Shown: positions 8,660 to 16,477 of the stretch, one piece after another | Position numbering within the stretch: position 1 is the first letter of the stretch | Layout of the letters: each line of letters begins with the position of its first letter | Origin: an uncultured Rivibacter sp. | GTDB lineage: Bacteria > Pseudomonadota > Gammaproteobacteria > Burkholderiales > Burkholderiaceae | Direction: 5' to 3' | Assembly (NCBI GenBank): GCA_946480925.1 | Contig: CAMLLU010000075.1 | Coordinates: forward strand, 1-27,024 | Length of the DNA: 27,024 nucleotides | Notes under the pieces: model-generated | Database searches by the model: none | The model's input: only the letters and a program-made list of their open reading frames with translations | What the model was told of the DNA's origin: nothing | Program-made: the position numbers and the translations under genes

Positions 8660-9172
8660 TCATGGTTGGCTCAGATGGGTCTTGATGAGGTTTTCGAGTT
8701 GCTCTTCATCGCCGGCCCGAAAGCCTTGATGCGTGGCGATCACCTTGCCGTCGGGCCCCAGCAGCACTGAGCTGGGCATGCCCTTGAGCGCATAGGCCCG
8801 GCCGCTGGCGCCCTTGGGGTCGAAAGCGATCTCGAAGCTGGCCGGCACGTCCTTCAGGAAGCGCTCGGCATCGGCGGTGGTGGTGTCGAGGTTCACGCCG
8901 ACCACGCGCAGGCCCTTGGCGCCGTAGCGCGCCTGCATCTGGTTCAGCCACGGGAACGACTGGCGGCATGGCCCGCACCACGAGGCCCAGAAGTCCACGT
9001 AGGTCAGCCTGGCGCGGCCATCGGGCACGGCGAGCGTGCGGCCGGTGGCTGCGGGCAGGTTCAGCGCCGGCGCGGGCTGGCCCACGTCGACGGCCAGTGC
9101 CGGCCCGGCGGCGAAGGCGGCGCACAGCAGCGCCAGGGGCAAATGACGAAGGCGATGACTGACACGGTTCAT
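8660..9172 (-). CDS. TlpA-like periplasmic thioredoxin
   Basis: This is a 170-residue exported thiol-disulfide oxidoreductase. A signal peptide covers residues 1-27 (core LPLALLCAAFAAGPALA). It is followed by the AhpC-TSA/Redoxin-like start GQPAPALNLP, and the active site FWASWCGPC has Cys66 and Cys69. The cis-proline loop reads KGMPSSVLLGPDGK and is followed by the GF(R)AG end motif. ATG 9172 overlaps the stop of the upstream cytochrome gene as ATGA, which fixes the start. The family usually acts as a reductant in the periplasm, kept reduced by DsbD or CcdA, and a DsbD gene is four genes downstream. Possible substrates here are the CxxCH of the cytochrome domain or the cysteines of the DUF4266 tail; this is inference. 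Confidence 0.9.
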   Translation of the reverse strand: MNRVSHRLRHLPLALLCAAFAAGPALAVDVGQPAPALNLPAATGRTLAVPDGRARLTYVDFWASWCGPCRQSFPWLNQMQARYGAKGLRVVGVNLDTTTADAERFLKDVPASFEIAFDPKGASGRAYALKGMPSSVLLGPDGKVIATHQGFRAGDEEQLENLIKTHLSQP

Positions 9173-11253
9173 TGGCGTGCTTCCTGGGTGGGTTGAACTC
9201 GTTGAATGCGCTCGCGCCGGCGGCGCTGCCACAGCAGGGCGGCCGCGGCGAAGGCCATGGCGAGCAGCGAGGGGTCACGCGCCGCAGTGCCCTCGCCCAC
9301 AGTGCAGCCGCCTCCGCCGCTGTTGACGGGGGCCGTGCCCTGCACGCTGGCCGTGAGCGCAACAACCTCTGGCGAGCCCGCGGCATTGCTGGCGACGGTG
9401 AGGCTGCCCTGCTCTGCAGCACTGCCGCTCCAGCTGAGCGTGAGCTCGCACTGGGCGCCGGCGGCCAGCGTGAACGGCGCCGTGCCGCAGGCGTTGGCGC
9501 TGCCCGTGGTGGCGGCGGAGCTGATGGCGAAGTTGGCTGACGACAGCGTGAGCGCGGTGACCTGCAGGTCGGCATTGCCGCCGTTGGCGATGGTGAGCAC
9601 CTGGCTCGGGCCGCTGGTGGCCGACGCTGCACGCACGAAACCGATGTCGCGGCTCGACAGCGAGAGCACCGGCGCAGGCGCGGCCACGCCGGTGCCCGAG
9701 AGGGCGACGCTGCCCGGCGCGTTGCCGTTGGACAGCACGTCGAGGCTGGCGCTTCGGGCACCCGCGCCGCCCGGCACGAAGCCCACCACCACGCTGCAGC
9801 TGCTGCCCGCGGCCAGATCGCCGCCGGCCTGGCAGCTCGAGCTGCCGTCGATCATGAAGTCGGCCGCGTTGGTGCCACTCAGGCGCAGCTCCGTGAGGCT
9901 GGCATTGCCGGGGCCCTGGTTGGCCAGCGTGAGCGTCTGGCTGGGCCGCGCCGCGCCCACCGTACCGCTGCCGAAGGCCAGGCTGCCGGCAGCCGGCGTC
10001 CACGCGAGTTGCGGCGCGACGGGCACGCCGCTGCCGCTGAGTGCCACGACGTGGGGCGAGCCGGCCGCGTTGCTGGCCAGCGTGAGGCTGCCGGTCGCAG
10101 CGCCCGTGCCGGTGGGCGTGAAGCTCAGCTGCACGGTGCAGCTCGCCTTGGCCGCGAGGCTGCTGCCACAGGTGCTGCCTTCCGCCTTGAAGGGCAGGCT
10201 CGCCTGCAGGCTCGTGATGGAGAGCTCGGCATTGCCGCTGTTGGTGAGCGTGAGGCCCTGCGGTGCAGACGTGGTACCCACCGTCTGGTTGCCGAAGGCG
10301 ACCTGCGCGGCCGAGAAGGTCACGCCCGGCACCGGCTGCGCCACGCCGTTGCCGCTGAGCTGCACCGCGGCGTTGCCGCCGTCGGAGGCGAGGTTGAGCG
10401 TCGCCGTGCGAGCGCCCAGTGCCTTGGGAGAAAAGTTCACGCTGATTTCGCACTGCGAGCCTGCCGCCACTGCGGAGCCCACGGCGCAATTGCCACCGAG
10501 CGTGTAGTCGCCCGCGGCCGTGCCGGCCAGCGCGATGGACGAGAAGTTCAAGGCGGCATTGCCGCGGTTGGTGAGCGTGAGCCGCTGTGCGCTGCTGCTG
10601 GTGGACAGCACCTGGTCGCCGAAGGACACGGTGCTGCCGTCGATGGCCAGCGACGGCGCGGTGACGACGTTGCCGGTGCCGCTGAGCGCAATGGCCACGC
10701 CGCCGCTGATGCCGCTGTGCGTGAGGTTCAGGCTGCCGGTGCGGCTGCCGCCTGTCGTGGGCACGAACTGCAGGTCGATGGTGCAGCTGGCACCGGCCGC
10801 GAGGCTGCTGCCGCAGCTGCCGCCGCTGCGCTGGAAGTCACCGCTCGCGCTTGCCGCAAGGGAGCTCAGCGCCAGCGCGCTGCTGGCACGCACGGTGACG
10901 CTCTGCGTGGCGCTGCCCTGCCCCACGGTGGTGGCGGTGAAGCTCAGGCTCGAGGGCGAGTTGCCCAGGAAGGCCGCGATGTCGGCCACGTCTGCATCGC
11001 TCAAGCCGCTCAGGAAGCCCATGCCGCCGCGGTTGGCGGCGATGGCGTTGCGGATCACGCCGGTGGCGTTGCGCCCGCGCAGCACCGCCGGGTTGCTGGG
11101 CGATGCGGCCGCGCCGTGGCACGTCGCGCAGTTGTTGCCATACAGCGTGCCACCGCGCACGGGGTCTGCGGCAGACCAGGCCAGGGGCAGCGTGCCGAGC
11201 AGGCACGCAGCAGCGACGAGGCGCGACAAGCGCCAGTGAGATCGAACGGACAT
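9169..11253 (-). CDS. Cytochrome c / choice-of-anchor D protein with JDVT-CTERM-like sorting tail
   Basis: The 694-residue surface or periplasmic protein has a signal peptide (about 1-28) and a class I cytochrome c domain with haem motif CATCH (Cys42, Cys45, His46) and probable distal ligand Met78. About five Ig-like repeats of roughly 105-110 residues follow. They have recurring CGSSLAAGASC-type pairs and LSGTG ends, as in choice-of-anchor D/HYDIN-type domains. The C-terminus has a tripartite tail: GGGGC (646-650), a short hydrophobic helix (about 661-675) and RRRR (677-680). This matches what I know of the JDVT-CTERM sorting signal. A good Shine-Dalgarno (GAGGAACTTC) precedes ATG 11253. The stop overlaps the TlpA-like gene. 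The adjacent upstream gene encodes a glutamic intramembrane protease, the expected processing enzyme. I infer a haem protein that is processed and anchored at the cell envelope. Confidence 0.85.
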   Translation of the reverse strand: MSVRSHWRLSRLVAAACLLGTLPLAWSAADPVRGGTLYGNNCATCHGAAASPSNPAVLRGRNATGVIRNAIAANRGGMGFLSGLSDADVADIAAFLGNSPSSLSFTATTVGQGSATQSVTVRASSALALSSLAASASGDFQRSGGSCGSSLAAGASCTIDLQFVPTTGGSRTGSLNLTHSGISGGVAIALSGTGNVVTAPSLAIDGSTVSFGDQVLSTSSSAQRLTLTNRGNAALNFSSIALAGTAAGDYTLGGNCAVGSAVAAGSQCEISVNFSPKALGARTATLNLASDGGNAAVQLSGNGVAQPVPGVTFSAAQVAFGNQTVGTTSAPQGLTLTNSGNAELSITSLQASLPFKAEGSTCGSSLAAKASCTVQLSFTPTGTGAATGSLTLASNAAGSPHVVALSGSGVPVAPQLAWTPAAGSLAFGSGTVGAARPSQTLTLANQGPGNASLTELRLSGTNAADFMIDGSSSCQAGGDLAAGSSCSVVVGFVPGGAGARSASLDVLSNGNAPGSVALSGTGVAAPAPVLSLSSRDIGFVRAASATSGPSQVLTIANGGNADLQVTALTLSSANFAISSAATTGSANACGTAPFTLAAGAQCELTLSWSGSAAEQGSLTVASNAAGSPEVVALTASVQGTAPVNSGGGGCTVGEGTAARDPSLLAMAFAAAALLWQRRRRERIQRVQPTQEARQ

Positions 11254-11273
11254 GAAGTTCCTCAGGAGAAAGG

Positions 11274-11726
11274 TCAGAACAGCCAGAGGCCTATGGACGC
11301 AAACCAGAACAGGTTGAACAGCGCGTGCAGCAGCACGCAGGGCGCCAGCGCGCCGTGGCGCTGGTAGACGAAGCCGATCAGCAGCGCGGGAAAGAAGGTG
11401 CCGGCACTCCACACGTCGGGCCTCGCCAGCACGTGCACGGCGGCGAAGGCCAATGCGCAGGCGACCGGTACGGCCCACGGTGACAGCCGGCTGCGCAAGG
11501 CCCCATGCAAGCGGTCCTGCAAGCCGTGGCGCAGCAGCGTTTCCTCCACCCACGGTGCAATGAGCAGGCTCACCAGCGCGCGCTCGTGGCCGAACAGCCA
11601 CCAGCCCACGCAGAGCAGCAGCAGTTGCGCGACCAGCGGCCACGCGAGCGCATGCCGGCTCAGGCGGCTCGGGATGCCCCGCGCATGCGGGAGCGAGACA
11701 TGGGGTGAAGCAAGTGTGGGTGGCAC
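11274..11726 (-). CDS. mrtJ: CPBP/Rce1-type intramembrane glutamic protease, probable JDVT-CTERM processing enzyme
   Basis: The 150-residue, mostly hydrophobic protein has the three motifs of the ABI/CPBP family: Glu-Glu-x3-Arg (EETLLR, 61-66), FxxxH (Phe94-His98) and HxxxN (His134-Asn138). These provide the catalytic glutamate and metal- or water-coordinating histidines of intramembrane glutamic proteases. It is short for the family and contains little beyond the core helices. It begins with GTG at 11726 and ends 20 bp before the sorting-tail protein, so it is the first gene of the operon. I use the name MrtJ because that single-substrate protease type is, as I recall, defined by being next to a JDVT-CTERM protein. 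The family call is firm; the exact subfamily needs a profile search. Confidence 0.8.
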   Translation of the reverse strand: MPPTLASPHVSLPHARGIPSRLSRHALAWPLVAQLLLLCVGWWLFGHERALVSLLIAPWVEETLLRHGLQDRLHGALRSRLSPWAVPVACALAFAAVHVLARPDVWSAGTFFPALLIGFVYQRHGALAPCVLLHALFNLFWFASIGLWLF

Positions 11727-11804
11727 GGCACGGTCAAACGAATCACGTCGTCCGTGAGTGCCGCGCAGCGGCTGCGAGGTTGAATGCGCGAGGAGGAAAT
11801 TGCA

Positions 11805-11826
11805 ACGAGTCCTTGCGAGGACTCGT
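11805..11826. terminator. 9-bp hairpin upstream of the redox operon
   Basis: ACGAGTCCT is followed by a TGCG loop and its perfect complement AGGACTCGT. It lies between the end of the S8 peptidase operon and the start of the protease/cytochrome operon, both on the - strand. No clear U-run follows on either strand. It may be a rho-independent terminator remnant or a regulator-binding palindrome. Confidence 0.4.
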
Positions 11827-11877
11827 GTACTTCAGTGACCCACGGCGCGTGAAACACCGCAAAGAAGCCCGGCAGCC

Positions 11878-11968
11878 TTCACCGCGGAGGCGCAGAGGAC
11901 GCGGAGATCCGCGGAGAAATGCAGATCTTCTCTGCGGCCCTCCGCGTCCTCTGCGTCTGTGCGGTGAA
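11878..11968. repeat. 91-bp imperfect palindrome, probable REP-type element
   Basis: The outer arms 11878-11906 and 11940-11968 are complementary at 26 of 29 positions (TTCACCGC ... CGCAGAGGACGCGGAG against CTCCGCGTCCTCTGCG ... GCGGTGAA). The inner part, TCCGCGGAGAA against TTCTCTGCGG, is also nearly complementary. The whole element can therefore fold into one long hairpin on either strand. It lies 16 bp after the S8 peptidase stop and probably ends that transcript. The GCAGAGG(A)CGC theme recurs in interspersed repeats of many proteobacteria, so a genome-wide family is likely. Confidence 0.75.
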
Positions 11969-11983
11969 TGAATTGGGGTTTGT

Positions 11984-13306
11984 CTAGTGCGCCGTGGCCG
12001 CCAGGCGGGTTCGCTGGCCGAGCGCCGTGACGGCCGCCTCTGCATTGAGCGGTGCACCGGGTTCGAGCGGCGTGGTGGACGCGAGCAGGCGTTGCACCGT
12101 CGTGCCGTCGAGGTGTGGGTCGATGGACAGCAGCAACGCGGCCACGCCGCTGGCATGGGCCGCTGCGATGGAGGAGCCGCTGGTGAAGTCGTAGCGGCCA
12201 CCCGGTGCGAGCGTCAGCACGTCGCGGCCCGGTGCCACGAGCGCGCCTGGAGCAGCCGGCGGCCCCGCATCGCCGCTACCCACGACGATGACCCCCGGCA
12301 CGCCGGCCGGGAAACCTTCGCGGCGACCCGACGGCGGCAGCGCGCCGATGACCACGCGCTGCTGCGCGATCAACTTGCGCAGCAGCGCTTCGAGCAACGG
12401 GTCGGAAGGGCCGCCCAGGCTCAGGTTCACGATGCGCTCATCGGCATCCAGCACCGCGGCCAGGGCCTTGGCCAGCGTGAACGAATTGCAGCGCGCCACG
12501 CCGTCAGCGGCCTGCGCCTGCCAGCAGGCGCGGTAAACGCTCAGCTGCGCGCCGGGCGCAATGCCGACGATGCCCTGCTGGTTGTTCGCCACGGCGGCCA
12601 CGACACCGGCCACCGCCGTGCCATGGCGCTCATCGTCGAAACCCGTGGCACCGGTGGGCCCCACCGCGTCATGGCGCGCGGCGATGCGCCCGCGCAGGTC
12701 GGGGTGGCGCGAATCGACGCCGGTGTCCACCAGCGCGATCGTGACCCTCTGGCCCGTGCTCACGCGATGCGCCTGTGCCGCGCCGGTCTGCACGAAGCCG
12801 CGCTGCAGGCTGGCGTATGGGTCGTTGTATTGCACGGGCGCAGTCACCTCCGCCGTTGCAGAGGCAGCGGCAGAGGGAGCACTGCTGCCCAGCGTGGAGA
12901 AGTCGTTCAGCGGCTGCACGAGGCGCACGCGTGCATCGTGTGCGAGCGCCTGCATCAGCGCTTCGCGCTCGACGCCTTGCGGCACGCCGTACACCACGCA
13001 ATGCCAGCCCAGCGCCGCGATGGGCCATGCAGTAACGGGCTGCAGCCGGTGCTCGCGTTCCAGCGAGGCCAGCATCGCGGCCGCCTCGCTGCCGACCACG
13101 TAGCGCGGCTGCGCGCCATAAGACGGCAGGCTCGCGCCCGCGCGGCGCGGCAGGCGGCGCAAGGGGTTGTCGACGGCCAGCACGATGTAGTCGCGGCTGT
13201 CCTGCCGCATGCCGGCTTCCGGGTCGGAGTCGGGCTCGGCCGCCGACACAGTGCCGCACGCCAGCGCAAGGACGAAGGCGCCGACGAGCGCCCGCCAGTG
13301 CTTCAT
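11984..13306 (-). CDS. S8 (subtilisin-like) serine peptidase, ECF-operon associated
   Basis: The 440-residue exported protease has a signal peptide (1-22) and an inhibitor-like pro-region (about 38-137). The catalytic domain carries Asp194 in LVDTGVD, His229 in ERHGTAVAG and Ser379 in SGSSIAAAHASG. The usual oxyanion-hole Asn, in an AAGN context, is not seen: the equivalent stretch reads VVIGALPPSGRREGFPA (318-334). Activity may therefore be reduced or the hole built differently. ATG 13306 overlaps the anti-sigma stop as ATGA, so sigma factor, anti-sigma factor and protease form one coupled operon. A role in the periplasm, perhaps acting on the anti-sigma factor or on a stress substrate, is inferred from this arrangement. 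Confidence 0.88.
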   Translation of the reverse strand: MKHWRALVGAFVLALACGTVSAAEPDSDPEAGMRQDSRDYIVLAVDNPLRRLPRRAGASLPSYGAQPRYVVGSEAAAMLASLEREHRLQPVTAWPIAALGWHCVVYGVPQGVEREALMQALAHDARVRLVQPLNDFSTLGSSAPSAAASATAEVTAPVQYNDPYASLQRGFVQTGAAQAHRVSTGQRVTIALVDTGVDSRHPDLRGRIAARHDAVGPTGATGFDDERHGTAVAGVVAAVANNQQGIVGIAPGAQLSVYRACWQAQAADGVARCNSFTLAKALAAVLDADERIVNLSLGGPSDPLLEALLRKLIAQQRVVIGALPPSGRREGFPAGVPGVIVVGSGDAGPPAAPGALVAPGRDVLTLAPGGRYDFTSGSSIAAAHASGVAALLLSIDPHLDGTTVQRLLASTTPLEPGAPLNAEAAVTALGQRTRLAATAH

Positions 13307-13974
13307 TGCGCTGCCGCCGGCTCGGCCAGGCGCACGCCAGGCGTGGCACGCAGGCGCGCCAGCAACGCATCGGCGGGCTGCTGCAACGCACCCGCAGGCG
13401 CCAGCAGGTACGCACCGGCCGCGTTCGGGCCGTCCACCACCTTCAGGCCGTGCGCGTGCAGCAGGCGCTGCCAGTCGGACATCGGCATCGAACCGGCGGG
13501 CACCACCTGCAGCCGGGCATGCGATGCCGCCTGCGCCGGCGGCTGGCTCAGCGTGCGGTATTCCGACGTGTCGTCGTCGTGGCTCAACTGCAGGCCCAGC
13601 ACGCCCAGGCCGATGGCCTGCACCACCACCGCCACGGCCAGCGCCATGGTGAGCCGGCTGGCTTCGCGCCGCGGCGACCTCACTGCGGCGGGCGGCAGCG
13701 GCTGCTCCTGCACCGGCGCGTCCAGCCGACCCAGCAGGCGCTGCAGCCCGGCCTCGGCATCGATGCCGGGCACCGGCACTTCGGTGGCCATGGCCTGCTG
13801 CAGCCGCTGCTGCGCCTCGAATTCCTGGCGGCAGTCGGCACAGCCGGCCATGTGGGCCTGCGCGCGGTGGCGCTGTTCGGTACTGGCCGTGCCGTTGGCC
13901 AGCCACGGCAGCGACTCCCACACCTGCTGGTGCTCGCGTGCGTTGTTGTCTTGGTGATCGTCCATCGCGTTCAT
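13303..13974 (-). CDS. Transmembrane anti-sigma factor with zinc-finger motif
   Basis: The 223-residue protein has an N-terminal zinc-binding anti-sigma motif, HMAGCADC (His41, Cys45, Cys48), that binds the cytoplasmic sigma factor. A Pro-rich linker leads to one membrane helix (about 108-130). The periplasmic region of about 90 residues reads LQVVPAGSMPMSDWQRLL...IVDGP-like...YLLAP and ends RLRATPGVRLAEP. That region resembles the pro-region of the adjacent S8 peptidase (ALAHDARVRLVQP). ATG 13974 has a strong AGGAG Shine-Dalgarno and overlaps the sigma factor stop as ATGA; ATG 13965 is possible. The protein presumably holds the sigma factor inactive until the periplasmic part senses a signal. 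Confidence 0.85.
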   Translation of the reverse strand: MNAMDDHQDNNAREHQQVWESLPWLANGTASTEQRHRAQAHMAGCADCRQEFEAQQRLQQAMATEVPVPGIDAEAGLQRLLGRLDAPVQEQPLPPAAVRSPRREASRLTMALAVAVVVQAIGLGVLGLQLSHDDDTSEYRTLSQPPAQAASHARLQVVPAGSMPMSDWQRLLHAHGLKVVDGPNAAGAYLLAPAGALQQPADALLARLRATPGVRLAEPAAAQ

Positions 13975-14564
13975 CGTGAATCTCCTGCGGCCGCAGCACG
14001 CGGCTCGCCGGCCAGTTCGGGCAGCAGGTTGCGCAGCTTCATGCGGGCGTGGAACATGCGCGCCTTCACCGTACCTTCGGGGCATTGCATGATGGCCGCG
14101 ATCTCGTCGATCGAATGGCCGCCGCCGTAGGCCAGCTCCAGCACCACGCGCTGCTCCATCGGCAGCCTGCCCAGCCCCTTGGACACCCAGTCGCGCAGCT
14201 CGTGTGCGGCATGCGGGTCATCGGCCGCCGGCACGTCGACGCCCTCTTCGTCTGCCAGCGGCTCGGCGCCGTGCAGGCGCAGCGCCTTCAGCGCGCACCG
14301 GTAGGCAATGCCCATGATCCAGGTCGAGACACGCGCATCGCCCCGAAAGCCGCCCGCCTTCTGCCACACGACCCAGAAGCTGTCGTTGATGACTTCCTCG
14401 ATCACGTCGGCTCGCCGCGTCAGCCGGCCGAGGAAGCGGCACAGCCGGCGGTGGTAGCCGCGATACAGCACGGCCAATGCCGCGCGGTCGCCGGCCGCCA
14501 CCTGCCGCAGCAGGGTCAGCTCGCCGTCAGGATCTGCGGGCGCGGCATCGGTCGGGGCTTGCAT
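13971..14564 (-). CDS. ECF-family RNA polymerase sigma factor
   Basis: The 197-residue sigma-70 family protein contains only regions 2 and 4. Region 2 includes DVIEEVINDSFWVVWQ and the promoter-melting segment FRGDARVSTWIMGIAYR. Region 4 has LPMEQRVVLELAYGGGHS followed by the helix-turn-helix DEIAAIMQCPEGTVKARM. It is first in an operon with its anti-sigma factor and an S8 peptidase. A GTG at 14570, two codons upstream, is an alternative start. A candidate autoregulatory promoter lies just upstream. The sigma class within the ECF family cannot be assigned by eye. Confidence 0.93.
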   Translation of the reverse strand: MQAPTDAAPADPDGELTLLRQVAAGDRAALAVLYRGYHRRLCRFLGRLTRRADVIEEVINDSFWVVWQKAGGFRGDARVSTWIMGIAYRCALKALRLHGAEPLADEEGVDVPAADDPHAAHELRDWVSKGLGRLPMEQRVVLELAYGGGHSIDEIAAIMQCPEGTVKARMFHARMKLRNLLPELAGEPRAAAAGDSR

Positions 14565-14593
14565 GGGCACGAGGATGTCTCAGGTCTGTTGCC

Positions 14594-14624
14594 AGTAGGT
14601 GCCCAGGCGCGCCAAAAAGGTTGC
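14594..14624 (-). promoter_or_regulatory. Candidate ECF-type promoter for the sigma/anti-sigma/S8 operon
   Basis: On the - strand GCAACC (14624-14619), followed by a T-run, precedes CACCTACT (14601-14594) with 17 bp between them. The AAC core of the first element is the usual hallmark of ECF -35 boxes. The position, 30 bp before the start codon, suits autoregulation. The -10 side is unverified. Confidence 0.3.
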
Positions 14625-14631
14625 GAGCCCC

Positions 14632-15390
14632 TCAAAAATCTTTCGAGACGAAGGCCGACCAGTGCGGCTGCGCACTGTCGTCCAGCGCGGCGCGAGCGGT
14701 CTTGTCGGCCCAGATGCGGCTCACGCCTGCGCTCCAGCTGCCGTGCTGCCAGCCGAGGCCGGCGCTGCCGTAGCGGTACCAGCGGGCGTACCCCGAAGGC
14801 AGCTGGGCCCAGCCCAGGCTGCCGTTGGCCGACCAGTCACCGGCGATCGGCCAGCGCAGGCCGGTGTCGAGCGCCCAGCGCAAGTCGTCGTGGCCGGCAT
14901 AGCGCCGGGTGGCGATGCCCACCGACAACAGGTCGCGAAACGTTGCGGAGCCTCCCAGTTCCGCATAGCGGAACTCCCACGAGGTCCATTCGTTCCGGTA
15001 GTCGGTCCAGCGCAGTTCCACGTCGGCTTGCCAGTCGTTCGACAAGGCCCAGTAGTGCGCCAGCCGCGCGGCGAAGCGGTGGTTGTGCCGGGCGTCTTGC
15101 TGCAAGCCCAGCGCCAGCGACGCGGACCAGTGGCTGTCGAACAGCGCCGACACCTCGCCTTGCAACGCCGGCTTGCGCTCGCCGGACAGCAGGCCCCGGT
15201 CCGTGTAGTCGGAGGCCACGCTCAGCACGCCGGTGACGTCGACGGCCTGGCTCCACGCGGGACCTGCCATGGCCGGCATCAGGCCGGCCAGGCACAGCGG
15301 TACGCGCGTGATGCGCAACACGACGGCGATGCCGCGCCCGGTGTGCAGTGCAGTGGTGCTTGCAGGGAAGCTGGGCTTGAGCCCCTTCAT
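14632..15390 (-). CDS. Putative outer-membrane porin-like protein (TorF type)
   Basis: The protein has 252 residues from ATG 15390. The true start is uncertain: ATG 15429 extends it, and GTG 15321 places the start directly before the hydrophobic stretch VPLCLAGLMPAMAGPAWSQA. After that signal-like segment comes VTGVLSVASDYTDRGLLSGERKPALQG, which resembles the beginning of the TorF family of putative porins (ASDY.FRG...PA.QG). Alternating Trp/Tyr/Arg-rich strands follow, ending FVSKDF with a terminal Phe, as in outer-membrane barrels. It lies upstream of, and on the same strand as, the ECF operon, separated by 67 bp that hold the candidate sigma promoter. Transport substrate unknown. Confidence 0.7.
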   Translation of the reverse strand: MKGLKPSFPASTTALHTGRGIAVVLRITRVPLCLAGLMPAMAGPAWSQAVDVTGVLSVASDYTDRGLLSGERKPALQGEVSALFDSHWSASLALGLQQDARHNHRFAARLAHYWALSNDWQADVELRWTDYRNEWTSWEFRYAELGGSATFRDLLSVGIATRRYAGHDDLRWALDTGLRWPIAGDWSANGSLGWAQLPSGYARWYRYGSAGLGWQHGSWSAGVSRIWADKTARAALDDSAQPHWSAFVSKDF

Positions 15391-15488
15391 GATCGGGAGA
15401 CGGCCGTCGAGGTGGCGCGATCCTGCCACACGCAGCAGCGAAACCGGCGCGTCGATAGCATGCGTGCTTTCGACGAGAGAGCCCCTCC

Positions 15489-16454
15489 ATGCAACGCAGA
15501 CACCTGCTGGCCGCCGCGGGCGCGGCCTTCATCGCCAGCCCCGGCGTGCGCGCCCAGGAGCGCCCCATCCGCATCGTCGTGCCCTTCGCGCCCGGCGGCC
15601 CCATCGACGTGACCACGCGCCTCATCGCCGACAAGGCGAAGGACGCGCTGGGCACGGTGCTCATCGAAAACCGCCCAGGCGGTGGTGGCGGCATCGGCGT
15701 GGCCGCCGTGGCCAAGGCCGCACCCGACGGCCACACGCTGGGCATCGCCGCGGTGGCCATGCACGCCATCAACCCCTGGCTCTACGCCAAGCTGCCGTAC
15801 GACCCGGTGAAGGACTTCGCGCCCGTCACGCAGATGGTGCGCACGCCCAACGTGCTGGTCATGAACGCCGAGACCGCGAGGCGCCTGAAGATCACGAGCC
15901 TCCAGGACTTCGTGAACTACGCGCGTGCCAACCCGGGGCGGCTGAACTACGGCAGCGGCGGCATCGGCAGCGCCGGCCACCTGGGCGGCGAGATATTCAA
16001 GCAGCGTGCGGGCGTCTTCGCCGTGCACATTCCCTACGGCGGCGGCAACCCGGCGCAGCTGGCGTTGCTGTCGGGTCAGGTGGACTTCAACCTCGACAAC
16101 CTCGCCACGGCGGCGCCGAATATCAAAAGCGGCAAGCTGCTGCCGCTGGCGGTGACCACCGCGCGCCGCAGCCCCTTGCTGCCCGACGTGCCGGCCATGG
16201 CCGAGACCTGGCCCGGCTTCGAGATCGACACGTGGTGGGGCCTCATCGCACCGGCCGGCACCCCGCCTGCCGTGGTGACGAAGCTGAACACCGCCTTCGT
16301 CGCCGCGCTCAACACGCCCGAGGTCAAGACGCGCTTCGCCGACCTGATGGCCGAGCCGGCACCCAGCACGCCGGCGCAGTTTGCGCAGCTCATCCAGCGC
16401 GAGCTGGCGCGTTATGAAAAGGTGGTGAAAGCCAGTGGGGCGAAGGCCGAGTAG
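15489..16454 (+). CDS. Bug/TctC-family periplasmic solute-binding protein
   Basis: The 321-residue substrate-binding protein belongs to the tripartite tricarboxylate transporter type, very abundant in Burkholderiales. A signal peptide (MQRRHLLAAAGAAFIASPGVRAQ) has an Arg pair. The core has the family pattern IRIVVPFAPGGPIDVTTRLIADK, ENRPGGGGGIGVAAVAKA.PDGHTL, LPYDPVKDFAPVT and GSGGIGSAGHLGGE...HIPYGGG. No TctA/TctB membrane subunits are adjacent, so it is an orphan receptor, as is common for this family. The ligand is probably a small organic acid but cannot be predicted. The last 70-90 bases of this gene are duplicated beyond the next gene, at 19161-19242. Confidence 0.93.
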   Translation: MQRRHLLAAAGAAFIASPGVRAQERPIRIVVPFAPGGPIDVTTRLIADKAKDALGTVLIENRPGGGGGIGVAAVAKAAPDGHTLGIAAVAMHAINPWLYAKLPYDPVKDFAPVTQMVRTPNVLVMNAETARRLKITSLQDFVNYARANPGRLNYGSGGIGSAGHLGGEIFKQRAGVFAVHIPYGGGNPAQLALLSGQVDFNLDNLATAAPNIKSGKLLPLAVTTARRSPLLPDVPAMAETWPGFEIDTWWGLIAPAGTPPAVVTKLNTAFVAALNTPEVKTRFADLMAEPAPSTPAQFAQLIQRELARYEKVVKASGAKAE

Positions 16455-16470
16455 CCCGGCTGCGCGGGCC
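16380..16470. repeat. Direct repeat, copy A (3' end of the Bug gene)
   Basis: This copy covers the last 25 codons of the Bug gene and its TAG stop. From 16399 it matches 19172-19243 at 66 of 72 positions. The match extends upstream to 16380 if a 5-base gap (GCTCA absent from copy B) is allowed. With copy B it brackets the F-box effector gene and its promoter. Confidence 0.85.
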
Positions 16471-16477
16471 GGCGACT

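Noticed and set aside
11987..13957. Long + strand open frame across the S8 peptidase and anti-sigma genes
   Set aside because: Arg/Ala-rich shadow; the - strand genes have catalytic motifs and ATGA-coupled starts.
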